A stretch of 64,000 nucleotides of DNA from Gnetum montanum (taxonomy: Eukaryota; Streptophyta; Gnetopsida; Gnetales; Gnetaceae): assembly GCA_015680685.1 (NCBI GenBank), contig MNCI01005256.1, forward strand, positions 311,343 to 375,342, in the 5' to 3' direction. The notes under the pieces were generated by a model. That model was not told the origin of the DNA, did not search any database, and saw only the letters and a program-made list of their open reading frames with translations. This document shows positions 34,620 to 46,809 of the stretch, piece by piece. The stretch's first letter is position 1. Each line of letters starts with the position of its first letter. Made by a program: the position numbers and the translations under genes.

Positions 34620-35484
34620 CGATGAGCAATGAAGTAATCCAACACCCAACCATATAAGTCATATGTGTGTTTCATGTGTGACCAAATCATAATTTGTGGA
34701 TGAGGTAATGTGATTATGCTTATAATTGGTTTAAGTTCAAGATTGTTGTCTTCCCACATGGAGCTAGTAAAGTCTACGTGTATGGTATATGATATGTTGA
34801 TGTTGTTTAGCCATTTGGCTCCTAGCATACATGGTAAAGTAAAGGCAATTTCTACTCTAAGTCTAAATAAAATAGTAAACAAATCTAGTCTATCCTATGG
34901 CAATGAATATTTGATCCTAATTTATTGTACATGCCTTGGACTCATGTAGTCATCACTAGAATTACCAAGTGTATCACCATTGGTTCTACCAAGTGATAAT
35001 ACTATTGGGTTACTAGATAATTACATTTAGTGCTCAAAACCAATTATATCCATACTACTTAACAACAATGAAAGTAAAGTGCATGGAATAGTAAACATTA
35101 ACTACAAAAGCAATAAATAGTTAATCTAAGTAAAAATAGTAAACATTATTCTAAGTAAACAGAAAGACAACTAAGTGGATGTTGTAATGATGATAAGCAA
35201 TCTTGATCTTTATTGTTGATCATGAAATATGTCCAAGTACACTTCACTTGAATAAAGACTCCATATAATCACTTAACATCATGCTGTGAGCATAAATTGC
35301 TAAGTACTTAAGACTAAAATCACAAAAACAACCTACAAGAGTTATGCTACTATGGAATGAAATCTATTGCAAATTCATGCACCTAAGTGCTATATTTATA
35401 GGTTGGCACACATCTTGCAATATCACATATACGATGATGTAGCTAGGGCTATGATATCTTAGTCCATCAAATTTGACGTTATTA
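34620..35484 (-). repeat. 5' LTR of element B
   Basis: Pairs with 2149-3215. In plus coordinates it starts CGATGAG (from TGATGAG) and ends TTATTA (from TTATCA). The exact duplication GATGT follows at 35485-35489. The minus-strand TATA box is at 35394-35400. Confidence 0.93.
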
Positions 35485-35760
35485 GATGTCAACTTCAAAA
35501 TCAATTATAATTATAGCTTCTAATGTTTCATGTCAAATCAACTTTTGATGTCTTGCATCAAACTTACTTTTTAATGTTTGGTGTTAATCCTACTTTTGAT
35601 GGTTGACATCAACTTTCGTTTTTGCAACAGACTAGCTTTTCAATGTCCAATGTTAGATTAACTTTTAACACTTACTGTGAAGTCTACATTAGCTCTTTAA
35701 TGTCTCACATTCTTCTTTTAATGTTTGATGTTAACTTTTACTCCTCGAAATTATTTCTCT
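35485..35760 (+). repeat. Degenerate repeat array flanking element B
   Basis: Imperfect 20-45 base units around TTTTAATGTTTGATGTTAA and its variants. The array starts left of B (2120-2148) and was split by B's insertion. It lies just upstream of a heat-shock element and TATA box, so it may be the repetitive U3 of an LTR. Confidence 0.65.
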
Positions 35761-35766
35761 TATTTA

Positions 35767-35789
35767 GAACATTCTAGAAGCTTCTAGAA
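35767..35789 (+). promoter_or_regulatory. Perfect five-unit heat-shock element
   Basis: GAA (35767), TTC (35772), GAA (35777), TTC (35782) and GAA (35787) alternate at exact 5-base spacing. This is the canonical binding array for trimeric heat-shock factors. It sits 55 bases before a TATA box. Function is inferred from the match to the consensus. Confidence 0.65.
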
Positions 35790-35844
35790 GGTTTTATGAG
35801 CCCTAGTGCACCATTTCTACATGATCTATGAGACATTTTTAGCC

Positions 35845-35852
35845 TATAAATA
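35845..35852 (+). promoter_or_regulatory. TATA box downstream of the heat-shock element
   Basis: CCTATAAATAG has the same form as the TATA boxes of the recognised LTRs in this window (TATAAATA). With the upstream heat-shock element it makes a compact promoter. Confidence 0.6.
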
Positions 35853-36383
35853 GTAGGATACCTCTAAATGTAAAGGGGTTGACTCTGGTTAGCTCTATTT
35901 AGCTTTAGAGATTATCTTGATTAGCGTTTTTCTTTATCAAGCTCTAAGAGATTTGCTTAGTAGTTGCCACCCTCTCTTTTACTTAGTGTAGTTAACTTTC
36001 TTACAATTGATGATTTAGAACATCTTTGCCAAAGACACTAGTTCTTTGCAAAATAACTACTTTCATTTTTTCCTTTTCCCTACTAACATATTGTATCCCC
36101 TTTGTGTTATCCTCTAACACATGGAGAGATTTCTTTGAATTGGGTCAACACACCAATTAAATCCTTCCTTTGCATTAGTAGCTATTGAATTTACTATTGT
36201 TCCTACTATATCTACATCAAGTACACACATTGGAGTAAGAATAGGGTAACATAGCTTCCCGTTTGATGCCTTTGATCACTGATACTTATCTTGGAACATC
36301 TTTTTGTAGGTTTTTTATTTACCTTTTTGCTATAATCTAGGTTTTTCTCCCTTTAAGCTTTCCATCTTTGGCATCATCTAGAA
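35853..36383 (+). other. Putative R-U5 and primer site of an older LTR element
   Basis: Non-coding sequence downstream of the TATA box. It ends in TCCA at 36364, followed by TGGCATCATCTAGAA at 36369-36383, which looks like a decayed primer site (GGCATCAT arises from GGCGCCGT, exactly as in element A). No second LTR copy is in the window, so the assignment is tentative. Confidence 0.35.
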
Positions 36384-38480
36384 TTGCTACATTTCTAGTT
36401 TTTATTTTTTATGCATTTACCTTTGATTTAAAATTTTGATGAGTTAGATTTGTTATACTTTGCCTACTACCAACCACATATATGCTTGTTTGTCTTTTTT
36501 GCATTGTATATTGCTCTATTTCTTTTTGTTCTATGTTATATGCAATCTCTGTTCATTTTCCACTTGCTATTCCACATGTTCTTCTATTTCTTCTTACTTA
36601 ATAATACCCACTAAAATTATTAATATGTTTAACTCAGATTATTGGATTCTTCCTTTGATCTTCAAGTCCACTTTCAATTTAAGGAAGATTATCTAAAATT
36701 TTAATTTTCCTAGACCATTAGGTTTCCATGAATTTCCTAGCTCAATTTCATGTTAGGTTGTGTCAGATTTTGTTGATTAAAACAATTCCTATCGTAATGT
36801 ATCTTTTACAATGTTAAAGCAATATGGAAAATGCCCAAATTGGTCCATCATATCTTCACAAAAAATTCTTTCGTCTTTCCTCAATCTAAACCATCCCTCA
36901 TAATCACATGAAGAAAAATATCTTGAAAAGAAAACATTAATAAAAAAACATCACATAAATTTAATTAGAAAAGAAATCTAAGCTATAACAAGCATTGCTA
37001 ATCTAAGCACGTAAGAAAGATAATAAATAAAATTAAATAAAGATTATTTATGCTATGAAGCATAAGGAATTGAACACCAAACCAATTACATAAGAGGTTT
37101 AACCAAAATAACCTAAAGTGAAGAAGTTGAAAGATGAGAAATTGAACTTGCAACCTAAATCTTAAGAAAAAAAAAGATAACCAATCAAAAAAAGTTTATG
37201 AAGAGTTATTAAGGTAAGAAATCCTTAACGGACAAAAGACTACTTCTAAATATAACTTTAGAAAATTTTGGGTTGTGACATATGGTTTTCTTTATTTGAA
37301 GGTGCATTGACTCTTTTCTGCATATGTTTTATGACAATAGGAAAATTCCTTTGGATTCATGATATATTATTTAAGATGTTATTTGATAAATTCTTTGATG
37401 TGAATGCTAGACTATAACTTAGTTATCCATCTTGTATTAGTCTATGCATCTCTCTATATATCATGTATCTGTACTTTGGTTATGTGTTTTTTCTATGATT
37501 TTTTTAGTTTTATTATTATTTATATAAATAAATTTAAAATTGGGTAAAAAGATACCTTACTTTACCTTTGCACATTTCTAAATTCTTAATAACCTAGCAG
37601 TATGTTTTATGCAAACCTAACCTTACCCTCTTAAAAAAAAAAAAAAAACACATTTGGTAATGATTTGCACAAACACATCTATGCTAATAGTTGGTGAAGC
37701 ATATAACTCACTTAGAGCATGTAACTCTAAAGGGGTATACTAAGACATGTACCAACATGAAGACATAGTAAAATTATACATAGAGGGATGATATTATTTG
37801 TAATATTTTTAACTTCTTTGGATTTTGAAACTAAATTTTTACTTATGTGTTACCCACTAGAATTGAACTTGTAATTTATAAATTTTATGCTTTTATATTT
37901 ATAATTTTTATTTAATTTAAAATTATTAGAGAAAAATGCTTAGATGGATAATTAAAAAATTTTCCTATTAAATTCAATTTCAATATATGTGTTAACTAAA
38001 AATAAGTTAACCCATATAGTGTTATCTTTTACACAATGAAATGTAACACATTGTGAAAAGTTTTGGAAGTATGGATATCATATTTCCAATTTCAATAGAT
38101 AATGTAACACCAAATTATATTTCATCCATAACCCTTTATAAGGCCAACAATTTTATGTTGAATAATATTTCTCAAAATTTTCTTCCAATATTATACACAA
38201 ATTTTTAAGATTTGATTTTTGAAAAATAGAAAAGATTCTATTGACCACCTTATAGATATATATTATAAACATGTAGCTAAACTAGTACATAATTATTGAA
38301 ACATGAAAATGTTGCAAAGGAGATATGAGTTGTAACTTTTCATTTTCCTATGCATAAGCATTTTTAAGGCAATGAATCTGTACATAACAAAAATAATAAC
38401 ATTAAATCTTAGTTAGTAATGAAGTACCAAATCATATATTGATTATATTTGACATTGTAAAATACATGAATGGTTCATGC
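36384..38480. other. AT-rich intergenic sequence
   Basis: No gene or clear element is seen. A possible tRNA-like segment on the minus strand spans 37040-37170, with an A-box-like TAGGTTATTTTGG and two B-box-like GTTCAATT words. It may be an old SINE but is too diverged to call. A 17-base A run lies at about 37633. Confidence 0.4.
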
Positions 38481-39250
38481 AATGTGATTACAATCAAAAT
38501 CTTAAAATTTCTAACTCTTGGATAAGGACATGGTAATTTGCATTCACTATGGATGGACAAGCCATTGATGTGTTGTTGATTTCGGTAGGAATGTAACATG
38601 CTACAACAACTTGCAGTTCCTTATACATGAGCAAGTTACCGATGCAAAATTGACTGAAATCTGCATTTTCTTGTGAATATAATGTCATGTCTAAGCAGTA
38701 CAGTGATTGCAACTTGCATCTTCTTGAATATGAATTCATTGTTCATGCTTCAAGTATTGTTTCCTCAGTTGTGTTTCTTTGACACCAAGATTTTATGAAT
38801 TTGTAACTATTTTTGTGAAAATTTCTAAGTTGCTGGGTATGGATAAACGTACATGGTTGCTCTCTAGTTTTTTGGATTAAATTCCTGGGGTCATTCTGTG
38901 TCCTTTTATGGCCAGATTGTACCTGTTCCAGAAAGTTTTTTTCAATAAAAAGCAATACCAGAAAGTTTTTTTCCAATAAAAAGCAATAACAATAACGTGT
39001 TTCCTTTCACAGTTCAAAACAGTGATCATCCAAGCAAGTAACAACAACATTTGATAGTTGCTTTTCAGGCCAAAAATTCATTTCCCAAATAGGTGGAGAT
39101 GGTAATTTGTGTTTCTCATGGCATAAAAAATATGCATGAAAAAATGGACAAACTTTGTGAAGCATTATCGGGAAGTTTTGGCAGAGAGCTGTATACGTGG
39201 ATTCCATTCTTTTGCTTAAAAGAAGTTGTTCCATTTTACATGATTCTGCA
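38481..39250. other. Unrecognised, possibly low-copy sequence
   Basis: Three short minus-strand open frames (75-81 codons) follow one another but match no family I know. The base composition looks less repetitive than the surroundings. A 30-31 base direct duplication (CCAGAAAG through AAGCAATA) lies at 38928-38957 and 38958-38988. It could be a decayed gene or a 3' untranslated region. Confidence 0.35.
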
Positions 39251-40060
39251 AGTTGTATCGTAGTATTCTTTTATATGCAATTGCATTTGTTGATTTTAGA
39301 TTCCTTTTGGATTTGACTTGCAGAGGTGCACTCCTTATCTACTTTTAAATCTAACCTCTATAAATGTCAATTTACCGATCAAATAAGCCTAGGATTCTTA
39401 AAAAATTATGCAAACTTTGTTTTAATATTTTAAATATATAATAATGTGTACCGTAATCTGGAAGGTGGAAAACTATGAGCATGGTTTCATGGTTTAGGGC
39501 TTCTAGTTCCTTCCTATGAGGAGGGAACTATGTAGTTTCCATGTGAGTACTGTACTTGTAACCCAATTATAATCTGGCCACCTAATTATAATTTGGGTTG
39601 ATCCAAGTGGAACCTGACTTTTATAGAAACTAATTCTATTGTTCCACTTTTAACTTTAAGCCTATTTAACCTAACTTGCCAGACCTTTTATGATCCTTTG
39701 AATCTCCTAACCCTGCACACTAGTATTAAAGGTAGTCCCAAGGTTCCATTACATTGAAAGGAATTCCCTAAGGTGCTACACAAAGGTGGGGAAACTTAAT
39801 CCCAGTGTTCCCGTACATCCAAAGGAATGGGGAATGAAGAAACATTGTTATAACTTTATGCCCACAAGAGTGTGTGCTTGGAGGATAGTGGTGTCTATGA
39901 ATGAAAATATTCTGGTTTAGATGGAATGACCATTGCAAACAGCTTCTCCACACACTAATCAGAGATTTATTCATTGTAGCATAATGGGAGAATGGATTTT
40001 GGTGTGGCGTTTTTGGAACACACACTATCAATAGTGAGTGCACCTACAATTCCCTTGCAA
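39251..40060. other. Former upstream region of the GA20-oxidase-like gene
   Basis: No coding sequence is seen. Joined across the copia element's AAAAC duplication, this stretch was originally continuous with the core promoter at 46773-46890, so it is the ancestral 5' flank of that gene remnant. Confidence 0.5.
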
Positions 40061-40065
40061 AAAAC

Positions 40066-40739
40066 TATAAGAAAATAATTGTGCAGAAAACCATATGGCA
40101 TAAGTAATCAAAGTATAGAATGTGGAAGCAAATCACACAAAAAATTCACATGCATAAATAACTGAAAATGCACAATTCTTGAGCAAATGGAGCTGACCTC
40201 TAGCCATTGATGCCTCAAATTAAATTTGGCATTCTAATTCTTCTTTCACATGGGTGCTTTGCAATGATGGTGTGTGCAATCTTCAAGCACCTATGAAAGG
40301 GACTAGAACTGCAATCTTACTGTGATTCGAGGTGCCTTTGTTCTCCCATCAAAAATGAATTTATAGGCCACGTAATTGATTACCATAAGAGACCTAATGC
40401 CAACACATAAAAAACACGTACTGGATATAGAGACCACATTGATGTGTTAACCAACTCATAAAAATGCATTAGTGGGCATGGTGGCTACTTTCATGCATTA
40501 ACTAATCCATAAAATGCATTAATAGGCATGGTGACCACTTTTATGCATTAACTAACCCATAAAACATGATAGTGGACATGGTGGCCACTTTCATGCATTA
40601 ATTAACCCATAAAATGCATTAGTGGGCATGGTGGCCACTTCATGCATTAACTAACCCATAAAATGCATTAGTGGGCATCGTTGCCACTTTCATGCATTAA
40701 CTAATGCATAAAGCACATTAGTGGGTAATGCATGCTACA
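40066..40739 (-). repeat. 3' LTR of the copia element
   Basis: 674 bases. It pairs with 46176-46767 and begins TATAAG (from TGTAAG) in plus coordinates. The minus-strand TATA box is at 40358-40365, and its U3 holds about 5.5 units of a 50-base tandem repeat (40445-40735). Confidence 0.95.
40445..40735 (-). repeat. 50-base tandem repeat in copia U3
   Basis: Units built on CATGCATTAACTAACCCATA and GTGGGCATGGTGGCCACTT recur every 49-50 bases, about 5.5 times. The partner LTR has about four units (46550-46755), which accounts for most of the length difference between the LTRs. Confidence 0.9.
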
Positions 40740-40757
40740 ATCTCCCACTCGGTCTCC
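40740..40757 (-). promoter_or_regulatory. Polypurine tract of the copia element
   Basis: The minus strand reads GGAGACCGAGTGGGAGAT directly before the 3' LTR, typical for plant copia elements. Confidence 0.8.
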
Positions 40758-41028
40758 ATATTTAATTAGGTTCAAAGTTCAAGAAATAAATGCATGAATC
40801 ATGATGATAGTTCCTCTTAATGTGAGTATTATCTTCCACGTATTACAATGCATCATCTTTCAAACATAATTCCTTATATGGTAACTTAACTTTATGAATA
40901 AACTTAATGTTCATTCTAAGTCCTACCATATGTGTATTTTTTCTAATAACTATATGCACAAACCATATGAAAAAAATAGTACAATTGAATAAGAGTTTCA
41001 TTAAGACTGTAAGTTGTATGATAGTAAA

Positions 41029-44000
41029 TTACATTATGGAACCAAGTCCCATCTCAACTATATGATCCTTAAATGACTTTGGTGGCATTCCTTTTGTCAA
41101 AGGATCAACTATCATTAATTCAATGCTTATATGTGCAATGACCACTTTGTTTTCCTTAATGCATTCCCTTATGGCTAAGTACTTGATGTTAATGTGTTTA
41201 CTTCAACTACCACTCTTATTATTCTTAGCCATAAAGATAGTAGTTGAATTATCACAAAACATTCTTAATGACCTAGATATAGAATCCACCATTTAAGGCC
41301 TAATATGAAACTTTTTAGCCATACACCATGTGAAGTAGCCTCAAAACAAGAAACAAACTTTGCCTTCATGGTGGAAGTAGCAACCAAAGTTTGCTTTCCA
41401 CTCCTCTAGGATATGGCTCCTCCAACTAGCATAAAAACATAACCAAATGTTGATTTCTATGAATCAACACAGCCAGCAAAGTTTGAGCCAAAGTAGCCAA
41501 TCACCTCCAAGGAGTCAGTTCATTTATACATAAGCATGTAGTCTTTTGTACCTTGAAGGTACCTCATCACTTTCTTTGTAGCCCTCTAGTGGTTAATACC
41601 TAGATTACTCTGATATCTACCCAATGTTCCCATAGCAAATGCAATGTCAGGTCTTGTGTAGACCTGAGCATACATAAGGCTTCCAATAAGTGAAGCATAT
41701 GGATGTTGCTCATCTGACTTGTTTCTAAATTATTCCTAGGGAACTAGTTCAAATTGAACTTGTTACCCTTCACAATGGATGATATACTTGGTGAACAATC
41801 TTTCATCTAAAACCTCTCTAAAGCTTTATTGATATAGGTTTCTTGTGATAGTCGCAGAATACATCTAGATCTGTCCCTATGGATCTATATGCCAATGACA
41901 TAAGATGCCTCACCCATATCCTTCATGTTGAAATTCTTAGAGAGAAAAGGTTTCACCTCATATAGAAATCCACTATTATTAGTTGCAAGAAGAATATCAT
42001 CCATATATAGAACAAGGGAACAAATTTTTCTCCCACTAACTTTTTGGTATATACATTGATCCATGATTTTTTATTCAAATCTAAATGAAGTGATTATATC
42101 GTATAATTTTAAGTACCATTAATGGGAGGCCTATTTCAATCCATATATGGATTTCTTGAGCTTGCATACCAGTTGCTCACCATCACTAGAGAAAAATCCT
42201 TTAGGTTGTTTCATATAAACCTCTTCCTCTAGATCACCATTAAGGAATGTTGTCTTCACATCCATTTGATGTAATTCAAGATCAAAATGAGCAACCAATG
42301 CCATGATAACACGAAGGGAGTTCTTCTTAGATATAGGAGAAAAGGTCTCCTTGTAATCTATTCCCTCTTTCTGAGTGAACCCTTTACCAACAAGTCTAGC
42401 CTTATATCTTTCAACGTCACCCAATGAGTCTTTCTTAGTCTTGAAGACCCATTGGCATCCAATGGCTTTTACACCATCAGGCAACTTGACAAGATCCCAG
42501 ACTTCATTAGATGACATAGAGTTCATTTCATCTTTCATGGAATCATACCACAACTAAGATTCCTTACAACTCATGGCTTGTGAAAACATTTTGGGATCAT
42601 TTTTAGCTCCTATGTTGTAGTTAGACTCCTGTAGATACACCATATAGTCACTAGGAATCGCTAATCGCCTTACTCTAGTAGATCTTCTTAATGTTGGTTC
42701 ATCATTCTCTTGAGGATCATGATGTTCAACAAGCTATTCAATAGGTTCTAGTATCTGTTGTTTAGTTGGATCTACTACTTCTTGATCAGCAGTTTGTGGA
42801 ACTTCAATGACTGGTTGTTGTTTAGTACACATTTGTGCTCTAGGAATATTGTGCACAACAATTAGTCTATCATTTGAAATAGTGGGTTGAGTGTCTGTAT
42901 GATCTATCTCAGGAACAATGTTCCAAGATCTACTACTCCCACTAATCAAGTCATTCTCAAGAAATTTAGCATTAATTCCACAAACCTAGTAGTATGTGAT
43001 GGGCAATAAAATCTGTATGCCTTAGATCATTCAACATATCCAATGAAATACCCACTTATGGTCCTTAGGTCTAGCTTCTTCTCTTGTGGATTATAGACTC
43101 TTACTTCAAACAAACATCCCCAAATGCGTATATGTTGCAAAGTCGATTTTCAACCTTTCCATAATTCAAATGGTATCTTTAAGACAACCTTGGTTGGAAT
43201 TCAATTTAATATATACACTACCATATTGAGAGCTTCAATCCACAAGGACTTAGAAAGCTTGGAGCCACTAAGCATACTCTACACCATGTCCAATAATGTT
43301 TGGTTTCTTCTTTCTACCACACCATTCTGGTCTAGAGAACCAAGCATAGTGTACTAGGCAACAATCCCATGCTCTTGAAGAAACTTAGCAAATGGACTAG
43401 ATACTTTTCCATCATCAGTATATTTACCATAGTATTTACCATCTCTATCAAATCTCACTATCTTTATTTGCATACCACATTTTTTCTCTACTTCAACCTT
43501 AAACACCTTAAAGGAATCTATAGCTTCACTCTTGTTGTGAAGCAGGTAGAGATACATATATCATGAGTAATCATCAATATAGGTAATGAAATACTTTTGA
43601 CCATACACATTCATATCTAGACTACAAATATCTATATGTATGATCTATAATATGTTTGAACTCCTCTTAGCACCTTTCTTTGACATATTGATCTGCTTTC
43701 CCTTTATGCAGTCCACACAAGTGTCAAAGCCAGTAAAATCCAAAGTAACAAGTACTCCATTATTTACTAATCTCTTTATTCTTTCAACAGAGATATTTCC
43801 TAATCTATGATGCCACAACATAGAGGATTCATCATTCATAACACATCTCTTAATACCAACATGAACATGCATAGAAGTATAAGAAGTTTCATTTTGTAAA
43901 TTAATTTTGAAAAGACCATCTATCAATGTACTATTTCCAATAAGTTTATATCTATAATATAAACTGAATATGGTGTTTAAAAAATTAAAGGAAAATCCCA

Positions 44001-45102
44001 ATGATACAAGCCTTGAAATAGAAATTAAATTCCTTGAAAAACTTGGAATATAAAATGTCTTTTCCAATTTTAAAATAAAACCACTGCTTAAAACTAAAAT
44101 GCATGTTCCAATTACCTCCACATGTGAGCACATCATGTTGCTTGAATAGATGCATGACTCACTTCCCATTGGCTTCCTTAGGTTTTTCACCCCCTACAAG
44201 GAATTGGTAACATGGATTGTAGAACCAGAATCAATCCACCATGTGTCATGGCCAACATCAACCATATTAGATTCAAAACAAACAAGTGAGAGTTGAGTAC
44301 ATTTCTTTTCAAGCCATTTCTAATATTTAGAACAATCCTTCTTTATGTGCCCTTTCTTTTTGTAGAAAAAACATCTAGATTCTTTCTCAATATCAACTTG
44401 TGTAGGAAATTTGACCTTCCACTTGCTTGTGGCTTGTCCTTTATTCTTTCCTTGTGTAGCTAGATGCACACTTTCTTTTGCTTCCATAGCAAGTCTCCCC
44501 TCTTCTTGCACACACATGTTCATTAGTTCATTGATTGAAAATTTGTCCTTCTGTGTGTTATAAGAAATCTTAAAAGGTTTGTACTATAGTGGAAGCATGT
44601 TTAAGATGTAGTGCACAAGGAAAGATTCTAACATCTCAACCTCAAGTGTTTTGAGTTAAGATGCTATATCCCTCATTTGCATGATGTGCTTACGTAGACT
44701 GTGAATTGTAGTGAGCTTCATAGATGAGAACTTCATTATCAAGGTGCTAGCCAATGTCTTGTCTAAAGACTCAAATTGTTCATTAATGGCCTTTAACAAA
44801 GTGTGCACACTATCATACTATTCCAGTGAACCACACAAACTAGGTGTGATCTTGGTTTTTATGAACATGACACAGAGGTGATTAGATCACTCCCATTTTT
44901 CATAATTACTAATATCATCTGAACAACTAATTACTATAATAGTAGGTAGTTCATCCTTACAGATAGTATACTTAATGTCCATCTAGCCTAAATGAATAAG
45001 AAGTCTCTCCTTCCACACCTTATAATTATGACCCTTTAATTTAGGAATGTCACATTTAAAATCAAAGTAGCTTACAAGTTGTATAACTACATAATCAAAC
45101 AT
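41029..45102 (-). pseudogene. Copia gag-pol polyprotein (degenerate)
   Basis: From ATG 45102 to TAA 41029 it spans 4074 bases, the full size of a copia polyprotein of about 1350 residues. Gag runs to about 44300 and ends in a zinc knuckle CFFYKKKGHIKKDC, where the second cysteine is tyrosine. Protease keeps WWIDSGSTIHVTN near 44225. Integrase has the HHCC part (LWHHRLGN to CVDCIKGKQ, 43645-43840), the second aspartate DRDGKYY and VVERRNQTL. RT starts around 42553 with EVWDLVKLPDG and FKTKKDSLGDVERYKARLV, and keeps YMDD at 41997-42008. RNase H ends with SKHINIKYLAIREC and DPLTKGMPP. Several stops and at least two compensating frame changes interrupt it. Confidence 0.93.
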
Positions 45103-46161
45103 GCTTATGTCACTAAATTTGAGGTTAAAATACCATAAGACATCTTTACCAATGTAAATCATGAAAAATATGAATCAAATAACATAAAATTGCCTATGGG
45201 TTAAATTTTACTTCAAACAGATTCATATATCCTTATGACAAAATTATTAAATTATATTTCTTTTCTTAATCCCTATGGGTAAACCAAGAAAAATAATTTA
45301 ACATATCATCCTAATTAATCATATTAAATACAATACAAAATCCTGTGGGATAAAATTTATCATATTACATATGATTAATCATAGTTTTAATGTTGCGTAC
45401 CATATGTGATCCAAAAGCTTTTAGTACATAATTTAGCATAATTAAAGATGCTATGGCTACTCTCTAATTATATAAAATTATGTAGATCACTTGTTATAAT
45501 TCATATGCAGAACATGATGCATACAGATACAAAAATATCCATAAAAGTAATAAATTACCAAATTCAACATGGTATAAATATAATTCATTCAGTTATTCCA
45601 GCCCAAGGTGCCTAGGTGGAGGCCAAAGCGCCAAAAAAAAATCCTATAGAATGATTCTAATTCATTGGCTAACATGGAAAACCACCAGAAATCATAATAA
45701 CAATGATGAATGCTCGATATGGAAGTCAAAATGGAAAAAGTGCATACATAATTCACAAAATCCAACTATGCATAGAGGGAATAAACATTTGTTAGCCTTA
45801 AGACCACTCAAGTTAAATCAAATTGTGCTCAACCTTTGAAAACATTTACATAACAATAGACTATTGCAAGCTAATAATGTAGATAGCAATTTGTTGCATG
45901 AAGAAAATTGTAGACAACATAACTAGACCAACTCTCCAAAACAATAAAAGAAAATATCCTCATTTCCATAGCAGTATTAGTTTTTATTTTCTAGTTCTAC
46001 AGTGCACAAGAATGCAACAAAATGTGAGAGTGAAATCTCTTTCACCAAGAAGAAACCAAAAGTGAGTGATCTTCCTCAAACTACAAAGTGCAAAAATATT
46101 TAAAAGACACTGTTTTCAAATTGTACCATTGTCAATAACCACATCAAGATAGAGATATAAT
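45103..46161 (-). other. Leader region of the copia element
   Basis: About 1.06 kb between primer site and gag ATG, AT-rich and without recognisable coding sequence or repeats. It contains no obvious extra ORF on the minus strand. Confidence 0.7.
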
Positions 46162-46173
46162 GCTCTGATACCA
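46162..46173 (-). promoter_or_regulatory. Primer binding site of the copia element (initiator tRNA-Met)
   Basis: The minus strand reads TGGTATCAGAGC two bases after the LTR, the perfect plant initiator-methionine tRNA complement. Confidence 0.95.
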
Positions 46174-46175
46174 AA

Positions 46176-46767
46176 TGTAAGGAAATAATTATGTAGAAAA
46201 CTAGATGGCACAAGTAATCAAAGTACAAAATGCTAAAGCAAATGGCACAAAAAATTCACATGCATAACTAGAAATGCACAATTCATGAGCAAAGGGAACT
46301 AACCTCCAACCATTGATGCCTTAAATTAAATTTGGCATTCTAATTTTTCTTTTACACAAATGCTCTGCAACAATGGTGTATGCAATCTTCAAGCATCTGT
46401 AAAAGGGACCAGAATTGCAATCCTGTTGTGATTTGTAGTGCCTTTGTTCTCCCATCAAGAGCAAATTTATAGGCCATGGAGTTAATTAGCATATGAGACC
46501 CAATGCCAATGCATAAAAAACACATTATTGGATATGGAGACCACCTTGATGCATTAACCAACTCATAAAAATGCATTAACTAATCCATAAAACGTGTTAG
46601 TTGGCATGGTGACCACTTTCATGCATTAACTAACCCATAAAATGCATTAGTGGGCATGGTGGCCACTTCATGCATTAACTAACCCATAAAACGCATTAGT
46701 AGGCATGGTGGCCACTTTCATGCATTAACTAATGCATAAAGCACATTAGTGGATAATGCATGCCACA
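46176..46767 (-). repeat. 5' LTR of the copia element
   Basis: 592 bases, TGTAAGG to GCCACA in plus coordinates. The TATA box is on the minus strand at 46464-46471. It has fewer copies of the 50-base U3 repeat than the 3' LTR. Confidence 0.95.
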
Positions 46768-46809
46768 AAAACTATAGCAATCCCCATTCCCAACATGACT
46801 ACACTTCTC

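Larger units (their letters stand above)
2149..35484 (-). mobile_element. Element B: Athila-like Ty3/gypsy LTR retrotransposon, nested host
   Basis: The two flanking LTRs (2149-3215 and 34620-35484) align along their length and begin and end with TG/CA or single-base decays of it. The 5-bp duplication GATGT lies outside both (2144-2148 and 35485-35489). Read on the minus strand the order is 5' LTR, primer site, gag, protease, then element A as an insertion, RT, RNase H, integrase, a non-coding spacer, an env-position ORF, polypurine tract and 3' LTR. Without A it is about 13.2 kb, usual for Athila-group elements. All ORFs are broken, so it is a dead copy. The Athila assignment rests on the tRNA-Asp-type primer site, the size and the extra ORF after pol. 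Confidence 0.93.
40066..46767 (-). mobile_element. Ty1/copia LTR retrotransposon
   Basis: LTRs at 40066-40739 and 46176-46767, with exact TSD AAAAC at 40061-40065 and 46768-46772. The primer site for initiator tRNA-Met and a typical polypurine tract abut the LTRs. The single gag-pol frame has the copia order gag, protease, integrase, RT, RNase H on the minus strand. Total length is 6.7 kb. The frame is interrupted, so this copy is inactive. Confidence 0.97.

Noticed and set aside
37040-37170. tRNA-like SINE on the minus strand
   Set aside because: The A- and B-box matches are weak, no second copy was found in the window and no boundaries could be set; mentioned only as a possibility.
39768-40043. 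91-codon minus-strand open frame upstream of the copia element
   Set aside because: No recognisable domain, and it lies in what was the promoter flank of the GA20-oxidase-like gene.
40445-40735. Regular 50-base repeats resembling a CRISPR array
   Set aside because: Units are contiguous without unique spacers, lie in the U3 of a plant copia LTR, and the sequence is eukaryotic.
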